In this document: positions 49,608-58,888 of the stretch, one piece after another
Layout: every line of letters starts with the position of its first letter
How positions within the stretch are numbered: the stretch's first letter is position 1
Origin: Halomonas qaidamensis
Lineage (GTDB): Bacteria; Pseudomonadota; Gammaproteobacteria; Pseudomonadales; Halomonadaceae
Assembly (NCBI RefSeq): GCF_025917315.1
Contig: NZ_CP080627.1
Location: 558,001 to 622,000 of the forward strand
Reading direction: 5' to 3'
DNA: 64,000 nucleotides
Translations under genes and position numbers: made by a program
The notes under the pieces: model-generated
The model's database searches: none
Told to the model about the DNA's origin: nothing
Seen by the model: only the letters and a program-made list of their open reading frames with translations

Positions 49608-51048
49608 GGTGAATCTCCATCACATCGAGTAGCTGCCCGGTTACCGCAAGTTGCTGAAAGCTAGCTTGCTCCCAGCGCACACGGCGATTGATTAGCTCTA
49701 GCGCGGTTTGGAACAGATCCCGCTGGGCGTCCAGCAAATCGTTAATATTGCTTCTCCCTACGGCGAACTGATCGCGGTAGGCCAGTAGCGCTTCTTCTTC
49801 AGCGGCAAGCGTGGCGGTTTGCGCTTCAAGCTCCGCTAGGCGGGTGCGTGTATCGGTATAGGCAGAGCGCACTTCCCGCTCCAGCTCGCGATGCAAGGCT
49901 TGGCGTTCAAATTGACTCTGCTGCTGACGTTCAACCGCCTGGGCAATGCGCGATGAGGTTGCGCCGCCGCTATAGGGCGTGTAATCAAGGTTAAACAGCA
50001 GTGCCACGTCATTATCCGATTCGTTGAACTCATTTACATCGAATTGGCGACCTTCCACGGCCACGCTCAGGCTAGGCAAGCGGGCGTTACGAGTAGCTTG
50101 CGCTTCGGCTTCGCTGGCCTCACTGGTAAGGGTTTGGCTACGCAGCGAGGCGTTACGGGCAAGGGCGTTATCCAGCAGTTGGTCGGCGCTGGTCTCGCTT
50201 AGCAACGCTCCGCCTTGAGGCAAGGCCAGCACGTCGGGCGGGGTAAAGAACGCTTCTTGATAGACGTTAATCGCCCGGGCTAACTCACCCTCTAAGGAGA
50301 TTAGCCGTGAGTTGGCGTCGCTTAAGCGGCTCTGGGCACGCAGTACATCGGCTCGCGAACCGGCGCCTGCCTCGCGGCGAAGTTGAACGTCTTCAAAAAT
50401 GCGCTGATGCTGCTGCAGATTGTGCTCAGCTAGGTGGCGCTGAGCGGTAACACGGGCAACATCCAGGTAGGCATTCAGGGCGTAGAGAACTTCTTCTTCG
50501 ACACTTGCCTGGGACTGCCAGTACGCCGCTTCAGCGCTAAGATCGGCCGCGCGTATGCGCTCACCGCTGGCGCCAAAATCCACCAACAGCTGGCTGAGCG
50601 TAACGACCGCGTCAACGCGTGAGCCGCGGTCAGGCAGAGATTCAGTGCGCTGCAAGTCGTTACGGTACTCAAGCCCAGCGTTCACCTGAGGGCGACGCAC
50701 GGCGCGCACTTCATCAATTTGCAGCACCGACTCACGCTCAAGAGAGCGCTGGGCCAGAATGCGAGGCTGTTGCTCTAAGGCGTGCTGGATTTTTTGGCGT
50801 AGCGCCTCTAGCGCAGGAGAGGCTTCCATTGGTTGACCTGCTTGCCAGCGAAAGCGCGTTAGCAGTTGCGTCAGTTCCGGTGAAAATGCCGGGCCCTCCA
50901 GCGATGAAGCGGGTAAAGGCGTAGCCTCGGGAATCGGTTCATCAAACGCCGTTTGAGCCGCCAACAGTGGGTTTACCAGCAAAAGCGCAGCGGCCACGCT
51001 GCTCAGTAATAGCCGTTTGCGTGTCCGCGTATCAACATTAAAAGACAT
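49594..51048 (-). CDS. TolC family outer-membrane channel of the type I secretion system
   Basis: A 484-residue outer-membrane protein with an N-terminal signal peptide (RTRKRLLLSSVAAALLLVNP, cleavage after LLAA). Two long coiled-coil repeats of the outer-membrane-efflux type follow, with VGRSNINDLLDAQRDLFQTAL in the second half, a common TolC signature. First gene of the tolC-ABC-hlyD set. Good AGGA ribosome site. Confidence 0.92.
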   Translation of the reverse strand: MSFNVDTRTRKRLLLSSVAAALLLVNPLLAAQTAFDEPIPEATPLPASSLEGPAFSPELTQLLTRFRWQAGQPMEASPALEALRQKIQHALEQQPRILAQRSLERESVLQIDEVRAVRRPQVNAGLEYRNDLQRTESLPDRGSRVDAVVTLSQLLVDFGASGERIRAADLSAEAAYWQSQASVEEEVLYALNAYLDVARVTAQRHLAEHNLQQHQRIFEDVQLRREAGAGSRADVLRAQSRLSDANSRLISLEGELARAINVYQEAFFTPPDVLALPQGGALLSETSADQLLDNALARNASLRSQTLTSEASEAEAQATRNARLPSLSVAVEGRQFDVNEFNESDNDVALLFNLDYTPYSGGATSSRIAQAVERQQQSQFERQALHRELEREVRSAYTDTRTRLAELEAQTATLAAEEEALLAYRDQFAVGRSNINDLLDAQRDLFQTALELINRRVRWEQASFQQLAVTGQLLDVMEIHLERR

Positions 51049-51084
51049 TCACGTTCCTGAATAACGTCGGTGCTTGGCACCCAA

Positions 51085-51864
51085 TTAAGAGGGATCCGGC
51101 CATTGATAGCGCTCTTCGCTGCTGAACGCTTCTTGCCACTCGGAAAGGGGGCGGGAAGCGCTTGCTTCTGGCAGCGGTGTCGTTGGCCGTTGAAGGAGGC
51201 TGCGAAGAACGCCAAGCTGCTGTTGGGATATGAGCTGAGCGTACACTAAAGGGACGGCACCCAATTGCCAGAAAAGCCCCATTTGTTCAGCGGATAGTGC
51301 CTTCCAGGCGGGTTCATCAATTTGATATAACGGCGTGCTGCCTTGATAGCCTTCTGGCTGCCAAGGCGTGAGCAGCTTGGCATTGGCCAATGCATCAAGC
51401 TGCTGTGCAACTCGCTGGCAACCCGCTTCCCGCTGTTGGAGAAAAGCCAGTACGTGTTGGGGGAAGCTGGCTAGCTCGCCGTGTTGATTAAAGAAAGGTT
51501 CGGCATCCAGGTGCGCCACCACAAAGGGTGAGTGCTGGTCGATGCATAGCTTTTCAGGATATTCAGCATGCAGTCCGAAGGGGTGGCTGCGCAGGGCGGC
51601 GGGCACATACGCCGCGCGCCAGCGCCCTTGGCTATCGACGATGAGATTTTGTTCATCGCGCAGCCCCAGCAGTGCGACGGCCTGCCAGCCTAGTGCTGTC
51701 TGGGTGAACCCAATTGGAAAACTAGCGGCCGCATGGCGTAATTCGGCCTCTGCTAGGCTTGCCTGGGTAATGTGCTGAGCAAAATGGTAGGCAGTAAAAC
51801 GTTGCCACATCAAACCGCTGTGGCGCTTAACGTCAAGCGGCACCCAGTGGGCAGCGTGGGCCAT
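51085..51864 (-). CDS. SapC family protein
   Basis: A 259-residue protein with the SapC architecture: HWVPLDVKRHSGLMWQR at the start, FPIGFTQTALGWQAVALLGL near residues 49-68, then WRAAYVPAALRSHPFGL near 82-98. No signal peptide or membrane helix is seen, so it is probably cytosolic. In Campylobacter fetus sapC sits with the sapDEF type I secretion genes for S-layer protein. Here too it directly precedes a type I secretion set (36 bp). The role in secretion or in substrate handling is unknown. Confidence 0.86.
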   Translation of the reverse strand: MAHAAHWVPLDVKRHSGLMWQRFTAYHFAQHITQASLAEAELRHAAASFPIGFTQTALGWQAVALLGLRDEQNLIVDSQGRWRAAYVPAALRSHPFGLHAEYPEKLCIDQHSPFVVAHLDAEPFFNQHGELASFPQHVLAFLQQREAGCQRVAQQLDALANAKLLTPWQPEGYQGSTPLYQIDEPAWKALSAEQMGLFWQLGAVPLVYAQLISQQQLGVLRSLLQRPTTPLPEASASRPLSEWQEAFSSEERYQWPDPS

Positions 51865-51922
51865 AGGAAAACCTTTGTGGTGGTGATAATAAGGCGGCTA
51901 CCTTACCAAGAACACGCGCTAA

Positions 51923-53134
51923 TCATTTACTTGAAGAGAGCCCACGCATGGCGATTAATCCAAGCACTGGGCCAGGTAGTAGCCACCATATCACCCAGGG
52001 GCCTTGGCTTACCCATAGGGCAGTGACTAGGGCGATAGACGGAATCGTTAGCCCAAAGCCAATGGCATTCATCATCGCCAGCGCTGCGCCGAGGCGCTCA
52101 GGTGGCGCGGTGGCTGCCGCCAGCGCGGAAAATTGCGCGGAATCGGCAATTACGCTAACGCCCCAAATCCCTAGCAGAGTTAGCAGTAGCCAGGGCGATG
52201 TGCCACCTAACAGTGGATAGAGCAAACAAAGCATGCCGGAGGTTGCTAGCGCCACAACGGCCACTCGCGCGCTGCCCACACGGCGGCTCCAGCGGCCAGC
52301 CCAAACGCAGCCAGGTAGGCCCAACGCAATCACCGCAAAACTTAGCCATGGCTGAAGGCCCGGCGCTGCGCTTAGACGTTCCAGCTCTCTAGTAACTAAA
52401 AAGGGCACCAGCGCCCACAGGGCGTATAGCTCCCAGCAGTGGCCAAAGTAGCCAAGTGCCGCGGCGCGGAAGTGCTTTTGCCTGAAGGCAGACAGCCCCG
52501 CCCAGGGGCGTCCGCCGCTGGCTTTGGCGGGCAGGTGTGGCCCCACGCCTAGTTTAAAAATCATTAGTGCGGCGAGCAGTGCCAGGGCAGAAGCCAGCAA
52601 CAGCGGCCACTGCCATGGCAAGTGCAGCGTTAGCCCGCGCAGTAAGTGGGGCGAGGCAATGCCCAGAGTCAGCATGCCGACCAACCAGCCCAGTGCCGAG
52701 CCTGCGTTGCTGGGTGTCCAGCTCACTACCAATTTCATACCGAGTGGATAAATACCTGCAAGACACAGCCCGACCAAAAAGCGTGCTGCTACCGCTAAGC
52801 TGACGCTGTCGGCGACGCCAATAAACGCGGCATTAATCAGCGCGCCTGCTACTGCTGAGATAGCAAACAAGTGGCTGGCGCGTACGCGATCGGCAAGGCC
52901 GGTGGTAGCAATGAGCAGCGTACCGGTAATAAAACCTGCTTGCACCGCAATGGTGAGCAGCCCCAGGTCGCTTTCACTCAAACCAACGGCCTGTTGAAGC
53001 GCAAGCCCTACGCCGTTAACGCTGAACCACAGTGAAGTGCCAAACAGCTGGGCAATGACAATCGTGGCGAGCGGGGCGCGCGCTAAAAAAGCATGGGAAG
53101 GCAGGGTGGATGCAAGCCGAGTATAAAAGCGCAT
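51923..53134 (-). CDS. MFS transporter
   Basis: A 403-residue 12-helix major facilitator protein. The N-terminal QLFGTSLWFSVNGVGLAL and the AARFLVGLCLAGIYPLGMKLV stretch place it in the broad nitrate/sugar-like MFS groups; I cannot give the substrate. A GAGGAAG Shine-Dalgarno precedes the ATG. It lies between holC and sapC on the same strand. Confidence 0.88.
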   Translation of the reverse strand: MRFYTRLASTLPSHAFLARAPLATIVIAQLFGTSLWFSVNGVGLALQQAVGLSESDLGLLTIAVQAGFITGTLLIATTGLADRVRASHLFAISAVAGALINAAFIGVADSVSLAVAARFLVGLCLAGIYPLGMKLVVSWTPSNAGSALGWLVGMLTLGIASPHLLRGLTLHLPWQWPLLLASALALLAALMIFKLGVGPHLPAKASGGRPWAGLSAFRQKHFRAAALGYFGHCWELYALWALVPFLVTRELERLSAAPGLQPWLSFAVIALGLPGCVWAGRWSRRVGSARVAVVALATSGMLCLLYPLLGGTSPWLLLTLLGIWGVSVIADSAQFSALAAATAPPERLGAALAMMNAIGFGLTIPSIALVTALWVSQGPWVIWWLLPGPVLGLIAMRGLSSSK

Positions 53135-53215
53135 TGAGTGACTCTTCCTCTGAGTTATTGTTATGTATGGCGCTAGTGTAAGTGGTTATGCATCCGTGGC
53201 CAGATGGTAGAAAGG

Positions 53216-53647
53216 TTACCCCAACTTATGCGGCACCACTTCATGGCCCATTTCTTTATAGCGCTGCCAGCAGGCGCGTTTGGCGACCAGAACTTGCTGG
53301 TGCTGGTTGATAATTTCGGCAATGCGGACGTAGCGTTCCACGCCTTCGGGAATGTCGGGGTGTAAGTTCAGTAGAGCGGTTTCTTGCGTTGGCACCGGGA
53401 GTTGCTGCCAGCCTAGCGTTATCGGCACGCTGGCGGCCATGTCGCTGTCTTCCAGCGCGTGGGGGAGGTAGGCATCTTCACGGAACTGCCAAAGGGCCTC
53501 GTCAGCCTGTTCGGCCAGGGCTTTATCTTCGCAGTGCAGGTGCAATCGATAGCCTTTGCGGTGGATGGTTTCTGCTAGCTTGCAAGCAAACTGCAGGCGC
53601 GCTTCCAGGGTGGTGTCAGGAAGGATATAAAAATCGATACGTGCCAT
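53216..53647 (-). CDS. holC: DNA polymerase III subunit chi
   Basis: A 143-residue protein that links the clamp loader to SSB. The N-terminus MARIDFYILPD and the CKLAETIHRKGYRLHLHCED region, followed by FREDAYLPHAL, match HolC. The start is ATG 53647 (GGAG upstream); the frame extends only one codon (TTG) further. HolC is normally between pepA and valS; here ilvE and a ~7-kb block separate it from both. Confidence 0.95.
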   Translation of the reverse strand: MARIDFYILPDTTLEARLQFACKLAETIHRKGYRLHLHCEDKALAEQADEALWQFREDAYLPHALEDSDMAASVPITLGWQQLPVPTQETALLNLHPDIPEGVERYVRIAEIINQHQQVLVAKRACWQRYKEMGHEVVPHKLG

Positions 53648-53720
53648 CAAAGGCTCCAGCGGTTCCCGCTTTTTTCAAAACCCGTCCCTACCACCGCGGC
53701 TAGCGGCGGTAGGGTGTCGG

Positions 53721-53762
53721 TTTATACCCGTTGATTTATACCAACTGATTTATACCAATCGG
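53721..53762. repeat. 3 x 14 bp tandem repeat at the ilvE stop codon
   Basis: TTTATACCCGTTGA (53721-53734), TTTATACCAACTGA (53735-53748) and TTTATACCAATCGG (53749-53762). The third copy contains the TAA stop of ilvE, and the 14-bp period puts TAA triplets in all three frames downstream. Confidence 0.88.
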
Positions 53763-54871
53763 GTGAGCCAGCCGTATTTATCTTCACTGCGGCCATATTG
53801 TAGGTCGAGCAGCGTTTTACGGATGCGCTTGGCAATTTCGTTGTTGCCATTGCCTTGTAAACGAATACGCTCGTTTTCAGTGACCAGTTCGCCGACCGGG
53901 GTAATTACCGCTGCTGTGCCGCAGGCGAACACTTCGGTAATCTCGCCAGACGCAGCGCCTTCGCGCCATTCATCGATGCTGATGGGACGCTCTTCCGGTG
54001 TGAGGCCCGCATCTTTTGCCAGGGTAAGCACGGAGTTGCGGGTAACGCCCTCCAGGATGGTGTCGGTGAGGCGGGGCGTCACTAAACGACCATCTTTATA
54101 AACGAAGAACAGGTTCATACCGCCTAGTTCTTCAATCCACTTGTTTTCAGCGGCGTCTAAGAACGCTACTTGGCTGCAGCCGTTTGCGGCGGCTTCTTTC
54201 TGGGCTGCCAGGGAGGCTGCATAGTTACCGCCACACTTGGCAAAGCCGGTGCCGCCAGGGGCTGCGCGCTTGTAGTGGGAAGAGAGCCAGATAGACACCG
54301 GCTCTATGCCGCCCTTGAAGTAAGCCGCCGCCGGTGAGGCAATCACGTAGTAGTCGACTTCATGAGCCGGACGTACGCCTAGGAAGGCTTCGGAGGCGAT
54401 CATAAACGGACGCAGGTAGAGGCTGCACTCGTCGGCATCGCTGGAAGGTGTAGGTACCCAGGTGTGGTCTTGGGCCAGCAGCGCTTTCAGTGAACCGATG
54501 AAATCTTCATCGGAAAGCTCCGGCAACGCTAAACGGCGGGCGCTGCGGCGAAAACGCTCGGCGTTTTTCTCTGGGCGGAATGTCCAGATAGAGCCATCGG
54601 CATGGCGATACGCTTTAATGCCTTCAAAAATTTCCTGACCGTAGTGCAGCACAGAGGCCGCTGGGTCGAGGATTAGTGGGCCATAGAGGCGCACTTGATG
54701 GCCGTGCCAGTCGGCGTCGACTGTCCAGCGGACGTGGGCCATATGGTCAGTGAAGTGCTTGCCAAAACCTGGGTTTTGCAGAATGTTGTCACGAATCTCA
54801 TCAGCCATCGGTTGATTAGACGGCAGCGTTTCAAAATGAGACTCAAGCTGGGTATCTGAAGCTGTGGGCAC
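53750..54871 (-). CDS. ilvE: Branched-chain amino acid aminotransferase
   Basis: A 373-residue PLP enzyme that makes leucine, isoleucine and valine from their 2-oxoacids. The PLP lysine is in GGTGFAKCGGNYAASLAAQ, with QIFEGIKAYRHADG near residue 79-92 and EELGGMNLFFVYKDG, all signatures of the larger class II (mitochondrial-like) type. The start is GTG at 54871 (GGAG 10 nt upstream). It lies between pepA and holC, which usually adjoin. Confidence 0.95.
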   Translation of the reverse strand: MPTASDTQLESHFETLPSNQPMADEIRDNILQNPGFGKHFTDHMAHVRWTVDADWHGHQVRLYGPLILDPAASVLHYGQEIFEGIKAYRHADGSIWTFRPEKNAERFRRSARRLALPELSDEDFIGSLKALLAQDHTWVPTPSSDADECSLYLRPFMIASEAFLGVRPAHEVDYYVIASPAAAYFKGGIEPVSIWLSSHYKRAAPGGTGFAKCGGNYAASLAAQKEAAANGCSQVAFLDAAENKWIEELGGMNLFFVYKDGRLVTPRLTDTILEGVTRNSVLTLAKDAGLTPEERPISIDEWREGAASGEITEVFACGTAAVITPVGELVTENERIRLQGNGNNEIAKRIRKTLLDLQYGRSEDKYGWLTRLV

Positions 54872-54902
54872 GGCGTATTCTCTCCGCTATAGCCTGGCCC
54901 CG

Positions 54903-54970
54903 AAGGGCAAGTGTTAGTGTTTATTTGGTGTAGCGTGCGCTCTGAGAACAGCACGCACGCTAATGCCCTT
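54903..54970 (-). other. Nested hairpins in the ilvE leader region
   Basis: TAGCGTGCG (54931-54939) pairs perfectly with CGCACGCTA (54954-54962), and AAGGGCA (54903-54909) with TGCCCTT (54964-54970) forms an outer stem. On the minus strand these lie between the pepA stop and the ilvE start, about 30-100 nt before ilvE. They have no T-run. They could be a leader fold controlling ilvE or the end of the pepA transcript. No branched-chain-codon leader peptide is seen. Confidence 0.5.
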
Positions 54971-55023
54971 AGATGTAACGTTTACGTCAACCAATGGCAA
55001 CCGTTGATCGCCTGATTGTGATG

Positions 55024-56544
55024 TTAGCTGTCGCTATTTTCTACTTGGGCATCGGTCTCACGATCAAGCAAATACTGGGTTAATAGCCCTACTGGGCGGC
55101 CAGTGGCGCCTTTTTGTTTGCCGGAGTGCCAAGCGGTGCCGGCGATATCCAGATGCGCCCATGGGAAGTGATCGGCAAAGCGCGATAGGAAACACGCTGC
55201 TGTAATGGTACCGGCCGGGCGGCCACCAATATTGGCTAAGTCGGCGAAATTGGACTCTAGTTGTTCCTGATACTCATCCCATAGCGGCAGATGCCAAGCG
55301 CGATCCCAGGCTGCTTCGCCAGCGTCGAGCAAATCGAGCGCCAGGTCATCGTCGTTGGAAAGCAGGCCCGTTGCGTGGTGGCCAAGGCCAATAATGACAG
55401 CACCGGTCAGGGTGGCAATATCAATCACGCTGGCCGGGGTAAAACGCTCAGCGTAGGTCAGCGCATCGCACAGTACCAAGCGGCCTTCGGCATCGGTGTT
55501 CAGTACTTCAACCGTCAACCCTTTCAGGGTTTTGATAATATCGCCGGGTTTAGTGGCCGCACCGTCAGGCATGTTTTCAGCGGCGGCAACAATAAACACC
55601 ACGTTTAGCTTGGGCTTAATGGCGAGCACTGCTTTGACGGTGCCGAATACGCTAGCCGCACCGCCCATGTCGAACTTCATTTCATCCATGCCTTCGCCGG
55701 GCTTCAGCGAAATACCACCGGTGTCGAAGGTGATGCCTTTGCCCACGAGCACATGGGGCGCTTCTTCAGGATTTTCCGCACCCTGGTACTTCATCACGAT
55801 AAGGCGTGTCGGTTCTTGACTGCCGCGTCCAACAGAAAGCAGTGAGCCTGCTCCCAACGCTTCCAGCGCCTCCTCATCTAAAATATCAACCTCAAGCGCG
55901 CCTTGGGAATCGCGCCCAAGCTGCTCGGCTTGCCCTGCAAGGTAGCGGGGCGTACAAACATTGCCGGGAAGGTTGCCCAGCGTGCGGGTAAGGTTAATGC
56001 CCTGGCCAATGGCGACACCCAATGCAGCGCCCTGCTTGGCCATGGGGGCCTCGTCGGCATCGCTGACAATAAGGCTCAGCTTGGTTAGGCTAGGGGCTTT
56101 TGCGGGAGATGATTTGAACTGGTCAAAGCGGTAAATAGCGCGTTCAGCTGCTTCGAGTGTTTTACGAGCTTTCCAAGCAGTATCGCGATCTTCGAGGGGA
56201 ACGTCGGTAAACGTAGCGCTAGCTTCATCAATTGGCAGCTTGGTCAACGCTGCCATGGCAGCATCTAAGGCTTTAATAAATGCTGCTTCCTGACATTTGG
56301 CCCGTTCGCCTAGGCCAACGAGCAACAAACGTTCAGCGCCCAAGCCCGGTGCGAAGGGGACAATCTGTACATTGCCCAGCGCGGCATCAAAGTCGCCACG
56401 ATCAAGTAACTGACCAATGAGCCGCTCGCTTGCGTCATCTAACTTGGCGACGGCGGGCAGTAAGTCGCTACCTTTAAAGACAGGCAAAACGAGGCAAGCC
56501 GTTTCGGCTTTGGCTGGGTTTGCGGTCTGAACGGAAAATTCCAT
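55024..56544 (-). CDS. pepA: Leucyl aminopeptidase (PepA, M17)
   Basis: A 506-residue cytoplasmic metallopeptidase. The M17 metal- and substrate-binding motifs are GKGITFDTGGISLKPGEGM with FDMGGAASV and NTDAEGRLVLCDALTYAE; the N-terminal domain (about 1-180) is the family's DNA-binding-capable module. PepA can also act as a DNA-binding protein at xer sites in E. coli. Divergent from lptF, as in relatives. Good GGAG site before the ATG. Confidence 0.97.
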   Translation of the reverse strand: MEFSVQTANPAKAETACLVLPVFKGSDLLPAVAKLDDASERLIGQLLDRGDFDAALGNVQIVPFAPGLGAERLLLVGLGERAKCQEAAFIKALDAAMAALTKLPIDEASATFTDVPLEDRDTAWKARKTLEAAERAIYRFDQFKSSPAKAPSLTKLSLIVSDADEAPMAKQGAALGVAIGQGINLTRTLGNLPGNVCTPRYLAGQAEQLGRDSQGALEVDILDEEALEALGAGSLLSVGRGSQEPTRLIVMKYQGAENPEEAPHVLVGKGITFDTGGISLKPGEGMDEMKFDMGGAASVFGTVKAVLAIKPKLNVVFIVAAAENMPDGAATKPGDIIKTLKGLTVEVLNTDAEGRLVLCDALTYAERFTPASVIDIATLTGAVIIGLGHHATGLLSNDDDLALDLLDAGEAAWDRAWHLPLWDEYQEQLESNFADLANIGGRPAGTITAACFLSRFADHFPWAHLDIAGTAWHSGKQKGATGRPVGLLTQYLLDRETDAQVENSDS

Positions 56545-56694
56545 GACGTCTCCAACAAGACAAGCATCGAGTGATTCGGGATAATGCCCCGTTACCTAGG
56601 TTTTTGATAACAGGTTTTTTAATAACAGTTTGATTAGTGTACCCAAGCCATGGGCGCATTGCATTGCAACCTGCGCTACTAGCCGGAGAGTGCG

Positions 56695-57774
56695 TTGATT
56701 TTATTTCGGTACTTAACTCGCGAAGTGTTACTGACGATGTCGGCGGTGGCTGGCATTTTATTACTGGTGATCATGGGCAGCCGCTTTATTCGCTATTTTT
56801 CTGATGCGGCAGAGGGCGACATTCCGGTCACTATCTTAGGCAGCCTCATGGTTTTTCACCTGCCTGGATTTATGGAGCTGATTTTACCGCTATCTTTTTT
56901 CCTGGGAATATTGCTGGCCTATGGTCAGCTATATATGAACAGCGAAATTACCGTGATGGTGGCTTGTGGTATGAGTCCTATGCGGTTGTTGCGAGTAACA
57001 CTATTACCTGCTTCGGTCGTGGCGGTGCTGGTAGGACTGTGTAGTTTGTGGCTAACACCTGCGGGTGCACTACAAACTGAGGCCGCGCTTGAAGAGCAGC
57101 GCAGCCGATTGGATGTGTCAGTACTGGCGCCAGGGCGTTTCCAAGATTTCGGTGGAGGGCGTACCGCTTACATCAGCGATTTCAGCAGTGATGGCACTGA
57201 AATGCAGGAGGTGCTGGTTCATGAGCAGCCTGTTTCTGGTGCGGAAAAGACCCATAGCTATGTGACCCGTGCAGGCTCTGGCTATCAGGAAACCAGCGTG
57301 GAAACTGGTAGCCGTTTTCTAGTGCTGGAGGATGGCGAGCGCTATGGCGTAACACCGGGAAAGCAGGCTGCCGAGCGGTTAACCTTTGAACGTTACACGC
57401 TGCGCCTGGGCTTAAGCCGAAATAGACAAGAGCTGGATTCATTAGAGTACGCGACCACGGCTGAGCTATGGAACGACCCCACTCCTCGTGCCCAAGCGCA
57501 GTTTCAGTGGCGTGTAGGTTTGCCGCTAATGGTGTTTATATTGGCATTGCTAGCTCAGCCGCTTTCCAGAGTAAACCCTCGCCAGGGTCGGTTTGCAAAA
57601 CTGTTGCCTGCTGTTTTTCTTTATGTCGCTTATTTAAGCCTGCTATTGGCGGCGGTGGATGCCATTGGCAGCGGCGCGCTGGCAGTTGCGCTTGGGGTTT
57701 GGCCGGTACACGGGCTGTTTTTGGCGCTTGGCTGCCTGCTGCTATGGCACTCGCAACGTAAAGGAATGCGCTAA
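56695..57774 (+). CDS. lptF: LPS export ABC transporter permease LptF
   Basis: A 359-residue inner-membrane permease with three N-terminal and three C-terminal helices flanking a periplasmic beta-jellyroll (about residues 125-265). Starts with TTG at 56695 (GGAGAG upstream) giving MILFRYLTREVLLTMSAVAG, the family N-terminus. Works with LptG, LptB and LptC to extract LPS. lptG follows after 15 bp. Confidence 0.96.
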   Translation: MILFRYLTREVLLTMSAVAGILLLVIMGSRFIRYFSDAAEGDIPVTILGSLMVFHLPGFMELILPLSFFLGILLAYGQLYMNSEITVMVACGMSPMRLLRVTLLPASVVAVLVGLCSLWLTPAGALQTEAALEEQRSRLDVSVLAPGRFQDFGGGRTAYISDFSSDGTEMQEVLVHEQPVSGAEKTHSYVTRAGSGYQETSVETGSRFLVLEDGERYGVTPGKQAAERLTFERYTLRLGLSRNRQELDSLEYATTAELWNDPTPRAQAQFQWRVGLPLMVFILALLAQPLSRVNPRQGRFAKLLPAVFLYVAYLSLLLAAVDAIGSGALAVALGVWPVHGLFLALGCLLLWHSQRKGMR

Positions 57775-57789
57775 TGAAGGGGCTAACTC

Positions 57790-58854
57790 ATGCTTGCTGA
57801 TCGTCTTGACCGCTATATTGCCCGCAACGTATTGGCGGCCATCATTGTTGTTCAGTTCGTTTTACTTGGCCTGGATATTACCATTGCCTATATCGGTGAT
57901 TTAGGCGACACCCAGGGCAACTATACCGCGTTAGATGTGTTGATTTATCTGGGGATGCGACTGCCTTGGCGATTTTATCAATATGCCCCGGTGGCGGTAT
58001 TGATTGGTGCGCTAATTGGCCTAGGGAGCATGGCGTCCAGCAATGAATTAACCGTCATGCGCGCTGCCGGCCGGTCCCTTGCACGGATTGTCTGGGGCGT
58101 CATGAAACCGGTGTTGTTAGTGGTGGTTGTGGTACTGCTGGTTGCTGAATTTGTATCTCCGCGCACTGAGCAGTTTGCCGAGGCATGGCGTTTAGAACAG
58201 CGTCAAGGAGAAGGGGCGCAGCTAACTAGCCGGAGTGGCTGGCAGTTCGAAGGAGAGAGTGTCTATCGCTTTGGTGCTATTCGTGCGGATAACGTGGTGC
58301 TGGATTTAACACGCTATCGTTTTGATGAGCGTCGGCTAATTGAGGCCACCCACGCTAACCGTGCGCGCTGGGAAGAGGGCGCGTGGCAGCTTGAGGGAGT
58401 GACCACGACGCGTATTTTTGATGACCATACTGAATCGGAGTATCAGCAACATGCAGCTTGGGAGACGGCGTTAACGCCCACCCAATTGGAACGTTTGCTG
58501 CGTGATATCGAGAGCCAGGCGCCTAGTGAACTGTGGGCGTACGCCAATTTTTTGAAAAGCCAAAACCTCCAAGAGGATCAGCCGCTGCTCTACTTCTGGC
58601 AAAAGGTATTGATGCCGCTAACAATGGGGTCGCTGGTATTAATCGCTGCTTCCTTTGTGTTTGGTCCATTGCGTACGGTGGCTGCAGGTACGCGCGTGTT
58701 TTATGGCGTGGTGACCGGCCTCATCTTTAAATATGTACAAGATCTGCTGGCACCTGCATCCACTATTTTTGGTTTTTCACCAGTGTGGGCGGTATTAGTG
58801 CCAACCTTGGCTTGTGCGGTGGTAGGTATTTATTTCTTGCGCCGCAACGGCTAG
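57790..58854 (+). CDS. lptG: LPS export ABC transporter permease LptG
   Basis: A 354-residue partner of LptF with the same topology. The N-terminus LADRLDRYIARNVLAAIIVV and the conserved PVAVLIGALIGLGSMASSNEL coupling segment are visible. Pairs with LptF in the inner-membrane complex and bridges to LptC/LptA. An RDD gene follows 34 bp later. Confidence 0.96.
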   Translation: MLADRLDRYIARNVLAAIIVVQFVLLGLDITIAYIGDLGDTQGNYTALDVLIYLGMRLPWRFYQYAPVAVLIGALIGLGSMASSNELTVMRAAGRSLARIVWGVMKPVLLVVVVVLLVAEFVSPRTEQFAEAWRLEQRQGEGAQLTSRSGWQFEGESVYRFGAIRADNVVLDLTRYRFDERRLIEATHANRARWEEGAWQLEGVTTTRIFDDHTESEYQQHAAWETALTPTQLERLLRDIESQAPSELWAYANFLKSQNLQEDQPLLYFWQKVLMPLTMGSLVLIAASFVFGPLRTVAAGTRVFYGVVTGLIFKYVQDLLAPASTIFGFSPVWAVLVPTLACAVVGIYFLRRNG

Positions 58855-58888
58855 TTGGGGCTTTGGTACTTAAAAGAGGATTAGCCAG

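Noticed and set aside
46156..53134. Integrative element with att sites flanking the secretion block
   Set aside because: No integrase, transposase, tRNA gene or flanking direct repeats were seen; an ordinary gene insertion or ancestral arrangement cannot be told apart here.
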